From JAFLCA01 sp041907145 (lineage in GTDB: Bacteria; Bdellovibrionota_C; UBA2361; JAFLCA01), in the NCBI GenBank assembly GCA_041907145.1, contig JAYRHW010000187.1, positions 1 to 38,898 on the forward strand: 38,898 nt of DNA. The letters are read 5' to 3'. Shown in pieces: positions 16,699 to 24,872 of this stretch. A program made the translations under genes and the position numbers. Below the pieces are notes generated by a model that was not told the DNA's origin, made no database searches, and worked only from the letters and a program-made list of their open reading frames with translations. Position 1 is the first letter of the stretch; the number at the start of each line of letters is the position of its first letter.

Positions 16699-17775
16699 CT
16701 ACGAGATGCAAAGCACTCGCATATCCGGCAGATTCTCGACAACCCGCCCTACGCCGCGCACGACGCAGCTTAAGGGGTCGGCGGCTCGGGTGAACGGAAT
16801 GCCGGTCTCGCGCTGCAGCCGCTCAGTTAATCCGCGAAGGAGGGCGCCTCCGCCTGCTAGTGTAATGCCCTGAGATACGATGTCTTGTGCGACCTCCGGG
16901 GTGGTCTGCTCGAGCGCGGTTACCACCGAGGAGATGATGGCCGAGAGTGGTTCATGCAAGGCATCTCTGACGAAGTCGTCATTGATTTCTACCTGCCGTG
17001 GGATGCCGTTAGCGGTGTCTCTGCCAAACACAACCATGGTCCGCTGCTTACCGCTCGGAAGGGCAGAGCCGAGGACTAGCTTTACGCGCTCGGCCTCGAA
17101 AATGCCGAGCTGTAGTCCAAACGTGCGGCGAATTTGTCTCTGGATAGCCTCATCCATCTCGTCGCCGGCAACCCGAATGGAATGGGAATAAATGGTGCCA
17201 TTCATGGCTAGGATTGCGACCTCAGTCGTGCCTCCGCCGATATCAACGATCATGCTGCCCACTGGCTTATCGACTGGCAGTCCTGCTCCTAACGCCGCCG
17301 CCATGGGCTCCTCGACCAGCATGACCTTTGAGACTCCCGAACAAAGCGCAGCATCGATGACGGCGCGTTTCTCGACTTGCGTGATGCCGGAGGGGATGCC
17401 GATCACGATGCGAGGCTTGCGCAGACTCCAGCGGCTGCGGACTTGCGAGAGCATGAAATTAATCATGGTCGAAGTCATTTCGAAGTCGGCGATCACTCCG
17501 TCCTTCATGGGGCGAATACAGCGAGTCGCGCGCGAGGTCTTGCCGAACATTTCCTTGGCGGCATGTCCAACGGCAGCAAGCTTGCCGCTTTCTTCGTCGA
17601 TCGCCACAACGGAAGGCTCGTTGAGGATTATGCCCCGATGCTTGGCATAGATCAGGGTATTGGCCGTGCCCAGATCCATCGCCAGGTCGCAGGACCAGAA
17701 TGACTTGAGAAGCTCGCGAGGGGTCTCGACTTCGAGGGGTTCTAAGAAGGGAACGCTAAGCCCGGCGGTGTTCAT
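16699..17775 (-). CDS. mreB: Rod shape-determining protein MreB
   Basis: This bacterial actin polymerises under the inner membrane and guides lateral cell-wall synthesis. The 358 residues include an extension of about 28 residues before the first phosphate loop, MDLGTANT. Other actin-fold motifs are intact: VGIPSGITQVEKRA, EEPMAAALGAGLP, phosphate-2 DIGGGTTEVA, and adenosine-loop LAGGGALLRGL. mreC and mreD are not adjacent. The gene starts within the 3' end of the GAF-domain gene (20-base overlap), implying translational coupling. ATG 17775 follows the overlap; a downstream start removing the extension cannot be excluded. Confidence 0.95.
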   Translation of the reverse strand: MNTAGLSVPFLEPLEVETPRELLKSFWSCDLAMDLGTANTLIYAKHRGIILNEPSVVAIDEESGKLAAVGHAAKEMFGKTSRATRCIRPMKDGVIADFEMTSTMINFMLSQVRSRWSLRKPRIVIGIPSGITQVEKRAVIDAALCSGVSKVMLVEEPMAAALGAGLPVDKPVGSMIVDIGGGTTEVAILAMNGTIYSHSIRVAGDEMDEAIQRQIRRTFGLQLGIFEAERVKLVLGSALPSGKQRTMVVFGRDTANGIPRQVEINDDFVRDALHEPLSAIISSVVTALEQTTPEVAQDIVSQGITLAGGGALLRGLTERLQRETGIPFTRAADPLSCVVRGVGRVVENLPDMRVLCIS

Positions 17776-18778
17776 ACATCAACTCACTATGCAATTCGAT
17801 CAGGGGCGCTGCTCCTGCCGTTTCTGCAATCATCGTCTCGATTGGAACGGCTTTGGATCCTTTATCTTTCCACGAGCGTCTGGAGAATTCAAAACGTAGG
17901 CGCAATTTGCCGACGGCTACGTGACCACAAACTGCATTGATCTTGGTCTCATAGAATGAGGTCATCATGTTATCCACCAACATAACGAGATCCCCGTTGG
18001 GGAGCTTGAGCATCGGAAAGTGAGGAGGCAGGGCCTGTTGAATGAGCCGCTCGACCTGCTGCACTATTTCGATTGCTTGCGCACTGCCGGCGCTGCGCTC
18101 AATTTCTGCGAAGTTCGAAAGCTTTAGGCGCAGAACCTCGATGGAATTCATGCCCAGTGCTTCGCCGAGTTGGTATGCGCGCTGAATGAAGCTTTCCCAG
18201 CTTTCGCCTTGACCAGCGCCCTGGAGTTGGCCGATCGAAAGGCTCACCAATCGGGAAACTTCGAGCGCCAAATCGTCGAGCAGTTTGCCTTGCAGTTTTG
18301 AAAACGCAAAAGCCTTCTTGCTGTCACAGGCTAGCACACCGCAACAGGACTCATCGGAACCTGAATCGCCAAACAAAATCGGGACTCCGATGAAGCTCTT
18401 GAGATGCTGATCGGCTGAATAAACGCCCAAGGTGCGGCTGTCGTGCTCGAAAGGGGAGACGTGTATCCCTCGTGCGTGCTTGGCTACCCATCCAATCAGT
18501 CCCGTCTCTCTGGAAATCAACGCCCCGGGCAGCAACTCGTTACTGAGCGAATGATAGCCACCAAGCTCAAGCACATCCGCGCGGTAACTATTTGAAATGG
18601 TTGGAGAACCAAGCCTGACGGTGTCCGAAAACTGCTTAACTATCGAAGAGGGGATCAGTACGAAGCAGCTGTGTGCGTCGATTATATTAGCGCCAAATCT
18701 AGCCATGCGCGCCAAGTCCTGGCGCAGGCCCGATGCGGCTTTAGCGGCGCGAGTGGTACTGCTAGTCGCTGATTCCAC
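17756..18778 (-). CDS. GAF domain protein with degenerate GGDEF-like C-terminus
   Basis: 340 residues from GTG 18778; the start is uncertain because no clear Shine-Dalgarno is visible. Residues about 20-190 have a GAF-domain pattern, including TGLIGWVAKHARGIHV, FIGVPILFGDSGS and CCGVLACDSKK, followed by a helix. Residues about 210-330 resemble a GGDEF domain in secondary-structure order. The active-site loop is replaced (KLPNGDLVML where RxGGDEF is expected), so diguanylate cyclase activity is unlikely. It overlaps mreB by 20 bases in the same operon, suggesting a sensor whose output bears on cell shape. The ligand is unknown. Confidence 0.75.
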   Translation of the reverse strand: MESATSSTTRAAKAASGLRQDLARMARFGANIIDAHSCFVLIPSSIVKQFSDTVRLGSPTISNSYRADVLELGGYHSLSNELLPGALISRETGLIGWVAKHARGIHVSPFEHDSRTLGVYSADQHLKSFIGVPILFGDSGSDESCCGVLACDSKKAFAFSKLQGKLLDDLALEVSRLVSLSIGQLQGAGQGESWESFIQRAYQLGEALGMNSIEVLRLKLSNFAEIERSAGSAQAIEIVQQVERLIQQALPPHFPMLKLPNGDLVMLVDNMMTSFYETKINAVCGHVAVGKLRLRFEFSRRSWKDKGSKAVPIETMIAETAGAAPLIELHSELMYEHRRA

Positions 18779-19036
18779 GGTTTGGTTGCGGAGAAAAAAG
18801 GTACAATGATCCGATAGTTAAAAGGTAACAGACTAGGATCGACCGCACAATTGGGAATCTGGAGCCTTGGGGTTACTCGTCTGAAGGCGCGCCTCGATTT
18901 TCATCGGACAGGGTAAGCATTGCGCCCCGGGTACACTAAGCGGCGAATCAAATTTGACTTGAATTGAAGGCGGATCAAGACTGCGGTGCCCTCCGAGGAG
19001 ATACGTATAAACATTAGCAGTAGGCGGTAGGAAGTT

Positions 19037-19825
19037 ATGGGAATGTTTAGTGTACGAGGTAATGCGTTAGTTGCAGAAGTTGCGGCCGCAGGGCTTTTTC
19101 TTGCCGGTTGCAGTTCGGACCCGAAAGTGGCGGCTCCCGAAGCACCAAGTACTCCAGCCACCGCACCAGCCGTGTTGCCGACAACGGCGCCCGCCGCCCC
19201 GCATGAAAATCAGCCTGCAGCAGCGACCTTTTCCAAGACTCTTCGCGGTGCCCTTCAAGACAACCACGATCAAACAGCTGACAACCATTTCTCCAACGCC
19301 GTGCTCAACGGCACGGTGACCAAGGAGCAGTATACTGTTGCGCTCAAGCAGAACCTTGCAATTTTCGAATGCATGCATGAAGTGATTTCAGCCGACCAGC
19401 AGCTGCCGGCCGCGCTGAGGAATCAGTTCTTGGTTGATTTGTCCGAGGTGGTAGCGGCTTTCAAGAAGGATCTCGGAATGAGCTCGAGCGCGAAGGTGGC
19501 TGACACGGACGTCTTGACCAGTACGCGCGCACTCGTTGAGCGGCTGCGTTCGCAGTCTTCGAATGGTATCGCGGTTTGCGCTTATCTCGATCTTGGCGGT
19601 AATGCCTTTGGCACCCATGATTTGGCCGAAGCGCTGGAGACAAAGGGTTTGACCAATACTGCCGGCTTTACGACCTATACGCGCGAGAGATTCCGCGAGC
19701 TAGCGGCCCAGATGAACAACACCTTCTCCGATCAGAGTCAGTATCCGCAGCTTGTCGAAGCGGGACGGGGATTCTATCAAGCGCATGCGCGAATTTACGC
19801 CGCGGATGTTTTCCTAACTAAGTAA
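19037..19825 (+). CDS. Lipoprotein with heme-oxygenase-like domain
   Basis: The 262-residue protein has a signal peptide and lipobox LAGC (Cys25). AGGAAG lies just before ATG 19037; ATG 19043 is an alternative. An Ala/Pro/Thr linker (about 27-62) precedes an all-helical domain. DNHDQTADN around His77, with HFSNAVLNGTVTKEQY after it, matches the first helices of heme oxygenase, where such a His is the proximal haem ligand. YLDLGGNAFGTHDLAEAL near residue 190 parallels the distal helix that normally reads YLGDLSGG. If correct, this is a membrane-anchored, extracytoplasmic relative. Haem binding and activity are inference, since the distal Gly-rich motif is altered. Confidence 0.6.
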   Translation: MGMFSVRGNALVAEVAAAGLFLAGCSSDPKVAAPEAPSTPATAPAVLPTTAPAAPHENQPAAATFSKTLRGALQDNHDQTADNHFSNAVLNGTVTKEQYTVALKQNLAIFECMHEVISADQQLPAALRNQFLVDLSEVVAAFKKDLGMSSSAKVADTDVLTSTRALVERLRSQSSNGIAVCAYLDLGGNAFGTHDLAEALETKGLTNTAGFTTYTRERFRELAAQMNNTFSDQSQYPQLVEAGRGFYQAHARIYAADVFLTK

Positions 19826-19844
19826 AACTCGGTCGCCCACTGAC

Positions 19845-21563
19845 CTAGGCCTGATTAGGATCTGGTTTTGCTGCGTTGCTGGCAACTGGAGCGTCGTCGC
19901 TTTCGGAATCACCGCTTTCAGGCACCGGCTCATCGGCCTCGTCGCTGTTGGATCCACGGAAGCGCTCCACTTCTTCATCCTCCTCGTCCTCCTCGGGGGG
20001 CTCGGGAGCTTGGCGATTCGTAGCAGTGGTCTTCGTAGGAGCGGCTGCCGTAGCAGTCCGACTTTCCGCAGCATGGTGGTGAGACTTCGATTCCATTTCG
20101 AATTCATACTCGTCAGCACGCAAGCGGCCGTCAGCGAGAATGAATATCTTCATATGGTGGGTAGCTTCAAGCCGAGCGAGCTCTGCCTTCTTGTTGTTGA
20201 GCAAGAAGAGCGCCGGACCGGGGGAGACGCGGGCCTTGACCAGCGATACGTGCCCGACAACAACAGCGGCCTGAATTTTCCGCAGTACCTCGAGTGCGAC
20301 AAGCTCGGCATTCTTGAGCTTGCCTGACCCGTGGCAGTGCGGGCAGGTCGAATGACTTTGACTTGAGAGGGTAGCGCGCAAACGCTGACGAGACATCTCC
20401 AACAAGCCGAATTGAGAGAGGCGTCCAATTTCGACGCGTGCCTTGTCGAAGCGCACTGCTTCTTGTAAGCGACGCTCAACCGCGGCGCGATGCCGCTTGT
20501 CCAGCATATCGATGAAGTCGATGACGATCAGTCCGCCCAAGTCTCGCAGACGCAGCTGATGAGCAATCATATCGGCGGCTTCCAGATTCGTACGGTACGC
20601 GGTCTCCTCTATGCTCTCGCCGGTCGTGGCTTTGCCGGAGTTCACGTCGATTGCGACTAACGCTTCGAGTGAATCGATAACGATGGCACCGCCTGAAGGT
20701 AGTTTTACTTCACGTCTCAAGGTTTCTTCGACACGCTGTTCAATATTGAAGTGCGCGAAAATCGGCTGCTCGTTCTCGTAGAGTCGAACACGCGAGCGAT
20801 AGCGCGGCATGACCTCGCCGACGAATTCCTTGACTCGATTGTATGTCTCGGGATCGTCGATGAGAATTTCTCGAATTTCCGGTGTGAAGTAGTCCCGGAT
20901 AACGCGCGTCGCGAGGTCGCTTTCTTTGTAGAGAGTCTCCGGGCAGCGTGCTGTCTGGGCGGCGGTGACGATGCGTTCCCAAAGTTTGAGCTGTAGCGAT
21001 AAGTCGCGGGAAAGCTCGCTCTGCGAGCGATCAAGTCCGGCCGTGCGTATGATCATCCCGATGCCGGTGGGCATTTCCAGCTCACGGGCTAATTTCTTGA
21101 GGCGCTTTCTCTGCTCGGCGTCGTTTATTTTGCGAGAGATACCACCGCGGTCACTGCCGGGCATCACGACGAGATAACGCCCTGGAAGTGAGAGGTACGT
21201 GGTAAGCGTGGCACCTTTAAGTTCGCGTTCTTCCTTGACGACTTGTACCACGAGCTCCTGTCCGGGTTCGAGGACGTCCTGGATTCGTGCGCGCCCCTGC
21301 GAGCGCTCATTAGGGCGCCCGCCGCGGAAGAACGAGGGGTGAATGTCGTTGATTTGCAAAAAGCCGTTACGCTGCGTACCGATATCGAGAAAGGCAGCCT
21401 GAAGGCTGGGCTCGATACGCGAGATCTTGGCTTTGTATATATTTCCCTTGAGCTTTCCGCCGACGTTGGACTCGATCTCTAATTCAAGGAGATCGTTCCC
21501 TTCGGTGATAGCAATGCGGCATTCTTCCGCGTCAAGGGCGTTGATGAGCATTCGGCGGTCCAT
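19845..21563 (-). CDS. Ribonuclease E/G family endoribonuclease
   Basis: The 572-residue protein starts at ATG 21563 with AAGGA eight bases upstream. The S1 RNA-binding domain (residues about 35-130) includes GNIYKAKISRIEPSLQAAFLDIG. The catalytic DNase I-like subdomain carries the Mg-binding aspartates in VAIDVNSGK and VIDFIDM, and the Zn-link cysteines in CPHCHG. A low-complexity tail of about 75 residues, very acidic (PPEEDEEDEEVERF), follows the core; it is shorter than the E. coli RNase E scaffold. The role is mRNA decay and rRNA/tRNA processing. RNase E versus RNase G cannot be settled from the sequence. The long leader holds three hairpins. Confidence 0.95.
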   Translation of the reverse strand: MDRRMLINALDAEECRIAITEGNDLLELEIESNVGGKLKGNIYKAKISRIEPSLQAAFLDIGTQRNGFLQINDIHPSFFRGGRPNERSQGRARIQDVLEPGQELVVQVVKEERELKGATLTTYLSLPGRYLVVMPGSDRGGISRKINDAEQRKRLKKLARELEMPTGIGMIIRTAGLDRSQSELSRDLSLQLKLWERIVTAAQTARCPETLYKESDLATRVIRDYFTPEIREILIDDPETYNRVKEFVGEVMPRYRSRVRLYENEQPIFAHFNIEQRVEETLRREVKLPSGGAIVIDSLEALVAIDVNSGKATTGESIEETAYRTNLEAADMIAHQLRLRDLGGLIVIDFIDMLDKRHRAAVERRLQEAVRFDKARVEIGRLSQFGLLEMSRQRLRATLSSQSHSTCPHCHGSGKLKNAELVALEVLRKIQAAVVVGHVSLVKARVSPGPALFLLNNKKAELARLEATHHMKIFILADGRLRADEYEFEMESKSHHHAAESRTATAAAPTKTTATNRQAPEPPEEDEEDEEVERFRGSNSDEADEPVPESGDSESDDAPVASNAAKPDPNQA

Positions 21564-22097
21564 GGATCATTCCTTCTTGAGGGAACCTCTCGAGGACCCG
21601 ACTTGCCGGGAGCAGACTGCACCAAGGCACTGTTCAAGCAGTGCCTCTCTTCATTACTTGTTTGTAATTGTAAAGACGAGGGAGCAGTGAGCGGTAGCAA
21701 CGCCGAGGGCGTTGAGCAAGCAAGGGCTATACGTTGTAGGGTAGGCTGCGAGCAGCCGCCGAACGAACTTGCCTCGATTTGGTTCACGTACGTAGACAAA
21801 AGAAACTTTGAAACTAGGGTTATTGAAACTTTACTTATCAGGGGCCTTCCGAAAATTCACGATTATGTGAATGATTACAGGCACCTCAAATTTTTAGTGT
21901 TACGGCCCGTAAGCTCCACCCCAATTCAAGGGGATGCATAAGAACTCACAGCATCGCCGTATTATCTTAGATGTGCTGGCAAACTTCAAGGTTGACCTAT
22001 TTTTGAAGATTGTTTCTAACATCGTTATATAATTTAATCAGGTTGATAAAAGACCGATAATTTTGGATTATTTGCCAATCTATGGGGTGATTCAAAG
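21564..22097. other. Divergent intergenic region / structured RNase E/G leader
   Basis: I see no convincing gene in this 534-base interval between two divergent genes. Read on the minus strand as the RNase leader, it has three hairpins: AGGCACTG/CAGTGCCT (21625-21632 with 21639-21646), CAACGCC/GGCGTTG (21698-21704 with 21708-21714), and GGCTG/CAGCC with a CGAG loop (21744-21757). The right part is AT-rich and holds promoter-like sequence for the FHA gene. Confidence 0.5.
22003..22060 (+). promoter_or_regulatory. Candidate promoter of the FHA-mscS operon
   Basis: A perfect TATAAT lies at 22028-22033 with TTGAAG at 22003-22008; the 19-base spacing is long. Just downstream, GACCGATAA (22052-22060) resembles the FliA-class -10 element GCCGATAA, but no good TAAA -35 is at the right distance. 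The region is AT-rich and about 40-70 bases before the ATG. Confidence 0.35.
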
Positions 22098-22421
22098 ATG
22101 CAGCTGGTAATAACAAGGGGCGAGGGGCAGGGCCGTATCTTTCCTATTGAGGAGGGAACTAACCTAATCGGACGTTGGGATCCGGACGCCAGCGCGTTCC
22201 CTGAGATTGACCTGGAGAAGGAGGATGTAGATGCCAAAGTCTCCCGAAAACACGCTGTTATCGAACGTAAGGGCGCTGCGGTCAGCGTCGAGGATGTGGG
22301 CAGCCGGAATGGCACCTTTATTAATCGCGGGCCCCGACTAGAGCCGGGGGTCAAGCATCCCTTGCAAGTCGGTGATGAGCTGATCGTCGGGAAAATTTTC
22401 TTGCGGCTTGAGAACTCCTAA
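22098..22421 (+). CDS. Single FHA-domain protein
   Basis: The 107-residue protein is almost entirely one forkhead-associated (FHA) domain, which binds phosphothreonine peptides. The phosphopeptide-contact motifs are present: NLIGR early, VSRKHAVIE (Ser-Arg-x-His), and GSRNGTFIN (the Asn-Gly pair). There is no signal or membrane segment, so it should be cytoplasmic. It lies 4 bases before the MscS-like gene and forms an operon with it. It is the first of three FHA genes leading into the T3SS locus, so it may be an adaptor there. The phosphorylated partner is not identifiable. Confidence 0.9.
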   Translation: MQLVITRGEGQGRIFPIEEGTNLIGRWDPDASAFPEIDLEKEDVDAKVSRKHAVIERKGAAVSVEDVGSRNGTFINRGPRLEPGVKHPLQVGDELIVGKIFLRLENS

Positions 22422-22425
22422 TTCG

Positions 22426-24120
22426 ATGGCCGGCAGCTCTCGCACTTCCAAGTATTCAGCGCTTTGCCTACTGCTCGCTGTTTTGATTTTTCCGTCTCGA
22501 GGATGGACGGACACTCCGGTGCCGACGCCGACGCGCAGTGTCCAGGAGATAAAGCGTGAGGCTAATCTCACTAGTATTGTTCGTTCCATTGACAAGCTCG
22601 AGCGCGAACTGCGCTCGAAGCAGGAAGAACGCCGCAGTCTCTATGGCGAGGGCCGGCAGGAAGAGATATCGCAGCAGATCCAAGATATCGTAACTCGACT
22701 GGAGCAACTCAGGCATAATTTCAACGAGATAGCATCTGGCGTCGATCCGGAAGCGCTGGTTTCCCGCGACGATGAGACTTCGGTGGACTGGGCCAAGGAT
22801 CTTCGGGAGATCTTGAGCCCTGTCATCAACGAGGTTCGCCGGCTGACTCGCCGCCCACGCGAGCTCGATCGTCTGCGCACGTTCATAGAGGAAGCTGAGT
22901 CGCAAACCCTTCTCATCGATCAGGCGGTCAACTCGCTAAAATCGCAGATCGATTCGAGTGACAATGAAACCCTCAGAAACCACCTAGCCCAATCATTGCA
23001 GGACTTCGAGTCCCGCAAGCAAGCGATCCAAACGCAGCTCGGCATTTCACGGCAGAAGCTCGATCGCAAGCTCAGCGAGCAGCAATCTCTTTCCGACTCC
23101 ATTCATAATATCTTCCAGATCTTTTTCCGTAGTCGCGGTGTCAATCTTGCCCTGGCCGTCGTTTGCGCATTGCTTTTTTGGCTTGTCGCTCGCCGCATGC
23201 ACCTGTGGTCTTCGAACTTGTTTCCGAAGGAGTCAGGCGCGCGTGGGTTTTACGGTCGCCTCATTTCCGTCTTTCTGACGCTTTCGACGATCTTTGGCGC
23301 GGTAGTAGTTTTCTTGTTGGCGCTCTATTTCGTTGGCGACTGGGTGCTGTTGATTTTGGCGTTGATGCTGCTGCTCGGGGTGCTGTGGGCATCCAAGCAG
23401 GCTGTTCACCAGTTTTGGACTCACGCCACGTTACTGCTCAACATGGGGGTGGCCCGAGAGGGGGAGCGCGTCATGATTGCCGGCGTGCCGTGGCTGATCC
23501 AGTCCTTAAATTTCTATACGCGACTGGTCAATCCCGAGCTTACCGGCGGAGATATGCATGTCCCGATTCGCGACTTGACCGGGCTTCGCTCCCGCGAGTT
23601 TGCTGATATCGAGCCCTGGTTCCCCACCCGTCAAGAGGACTGGATCTTATTGGACGACAAGGTCGTCGCCCAGGTCGTGATGCAGAGCATGGATTTCGTG
23701 AAATTGGCGATCCTCGGCGGCGGAGAGCGCATGATGCCGACGAGCAAATTCCTAGACATGGCTGCCTTCAACCTTTCTCGCGGCTTTAGACATTCGTTCT
23801 CGTTCGGGATTGATTATCGTCATCAAGCTGTAGCCTTGACCGAAATTCCATCCACGCTTCTCGAGCGTTTACGGCAGGCTCTCGCCGTGAGCCCTTGGGC
23901 CCAGTGGGTCGAGCAGGTACGAGTGGAATTCGATGAGCCGGCGGCCTCGTCTCTTAACTATGCAGTGCAAGTCGACTTTTGCGGGGAAGCTGCTCCTGAC
24001 TATTCCAAGATCGGCCGTTTTATTCGGGCCACCTGTGTGGCGGCGTGCACGGACTGTGGCTGGGTGATCCCATTCCCGCAGATGACTGTTCATGTCGAGG
24101 GGCAGGCCGGAAAGGCCTAG
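22426..24120 (+). CDS. MscS-like mechanosensitive channel protein with long coiled-coil domain
   Basis: 564 residues from ATG 22426. An N-terminal signal peptide (about 1-30) leads into a charged periplasmic coiled-coil region (about 35-215, rich in E, R, Q, L). Hydrophobic helices follow at about 235-255 and 275-325. An MscS-type beta domain comes next, with VAREGERVMIAGVPW and TRLVNPELTGGDMHVPI standing for the usual GDxVxIxG...G and P-N motifs. The C-terminal alpha-beta region follows. Family members open under membrane tension. The periplasmic coiled coil recalls large MscK/YnaI-like members. The gene is in an operon with the FHA gene, and its stop overlaps that of the convergent response regulator. 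Confidence 0.8.
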   Translation: MAGSSRTSKYSALCLLLAVLIFPSRGWTDTPVPTPTRSVQEIKREANLTSIVRSIDKLERELRSKQEERRSLYGEGRQEEISQQIQDIVTRLEQLRHNFNEIASGVDPEALVSRDDETSVDWAKDLREILSPVINEVRRLTRRPRELDRLRTFIEEAESQTLLIDQAVNSLKSQIDSSDNETLRNHLAQSLQDFESRKQAIQTQLGISRQKLDRKLSEQQSLSDSIHNIFQIFFRSRGVNLALAVVCALLFWLVARRMHLWSSNLFPKESGARGFYGRLISVFLTLSTIFGAVVVFLLALYFVGDWVLLILALMLLLGVLWASKQAVHQFWTHATLLLNMGVAREGERVMIAGVPWLIQSLNFYTRLVNPELTGGDMHVPIRDLTGLRSREFADIEPWFPTRQEDWILLDDKVVAQVVMQSMDFVKLAILGGGERMMPTSKFLDMAAFNLSRGFRHSFSFGIDYRHQAVALTEIPSTLLERLRQALAVSPWAQWVEQVRVEFDEPAASSLNYAVQVDFCGEAAPDYSKIGRFIRATCVAACTDCGWVIPFPQMTVHVEGQAGKA

Positions 24121-24479
24121 CTCTTTCCGAGGAAGCCTTCTATATGCTTTACGAGTGTTGCGGGTTTGCAGGGCTTCGTAAGCACGAGATTGCAGCCAGC
24201 ATCCATGGCGTCTTGATGAATATCAGGATCGTCGACCGCGGTGAATGCCACCACAGGCTGTTTGAGGCCGCGCTTGCGAATTTCGCGCACGCAATCCTGC
24301 CCGTTCATTTTCGGCATCATGAGGTCGATAAGAATGATATCAGGCTTCACTGACTCGACGCACTCCAACGCGGAGAGACCGTCAGCGCGACGTACGACTT
24401 CGTAGCCCTTGTCCTCAAACAAGAGGTCGACAATGTCCAATGCAGTTACGTCGTCATCGATAATTAGAATTTTTCTCAT
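24117..24479 (-). CDS. Single-domain response regulator (CheY-like receiver)
   Basis: The 120 residues make one receiver domain and nothing else. Acidic metal-binding residues are in IIDDD (8-10), the phosphoacceptor Asp is in LIDLMMPKMNG, the switch Thr is in AFTAVDD, and the invariant Lys is in LTKPC. There is no output domain, so it probably acts by protein contact, as CheY or Spo0F do. No kinase gene is nearby. It is convergent with the MscS-like gene (4-base overlap) and lies between two FHA-protein genes. Confidence 0.93.
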   Translation of the reverse strand: MRKILIIDDDVTALDIVDLLFEDKGYEVVRRADGLSALECVESVKPDIILIDLMMPKMNGQDCVREIRKRGLKQPVVAFTAVDDPDIHQDAMDAGCNLVLTKPCKPATLVKHIEGFLGKS

Positions 24480-24872
24480 ACCGGCATTCTCACATCAGGT
24501 TGGAGGAAGGGCCAATTCTATTTAATGGATGCAAGGGCAAGAGGTCTGGTTACAGGAAGTAGTAGCACGTTGTTTGGGCCGAGCTGCGACTAGAATGCCG
24601 TCTCAGTTTTGGTGATGAAGATAGTCGAGCGATATTAGGTACCTATGTTGCAATCACTTCTTAACGGGCAATAACAAGATAGCAGTACGCTTGTATTGCA
24701 GTCGCGGGGAGGCCAGCGAGGTTTGGATTTTCGGATCTTCTTCGCGTAAATTCTTCTCTTACTTAGGGATATTCTGAAGAATTTTTGGGTAGTTGCCGAC
24801 TAAGTATGCGGGTCTTCCGCTGCCTCGTTCTGGCGGGTGAGCTAGTATTTTCAATGAGGTTTTTGGCCTGTA
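24480..24872. other. 393-base intergenic region with inverted repeats
   Basis: No gene is visible. CGGCATTCT (24482-24490), at the response regulator start, has a perfect inverted copy AGAATGCCG at 24592-24600. A second perfect inverted repeat, AAATTCTTC (24748-24756) and GAAGAATTT (24776-24784), has a 19-base loop and a short T-run after it. The interval should hold divergent promoters, but I cannot place them confidently. Confidence 0.5.

Noticed and set aside
17192..17650. 152-codon open frame on the plus strand
   Set aside because: It is entirely antisense to the strongly conserved mreB and has no recognisable domain.
21603..21941. 112-codon frame in the RNase E/G leader region
   Set aside because: It has no ribosome-binding site or domain, and the region is better explained as a structured leader plus divergent promoters.
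22052..22060. GACCGATAA as a definite FliA-type promoter
   Set aside because: No TAAA-like -35 element lies at the required spacing, so I keep it only as a weak candidate inside the promoter entry.
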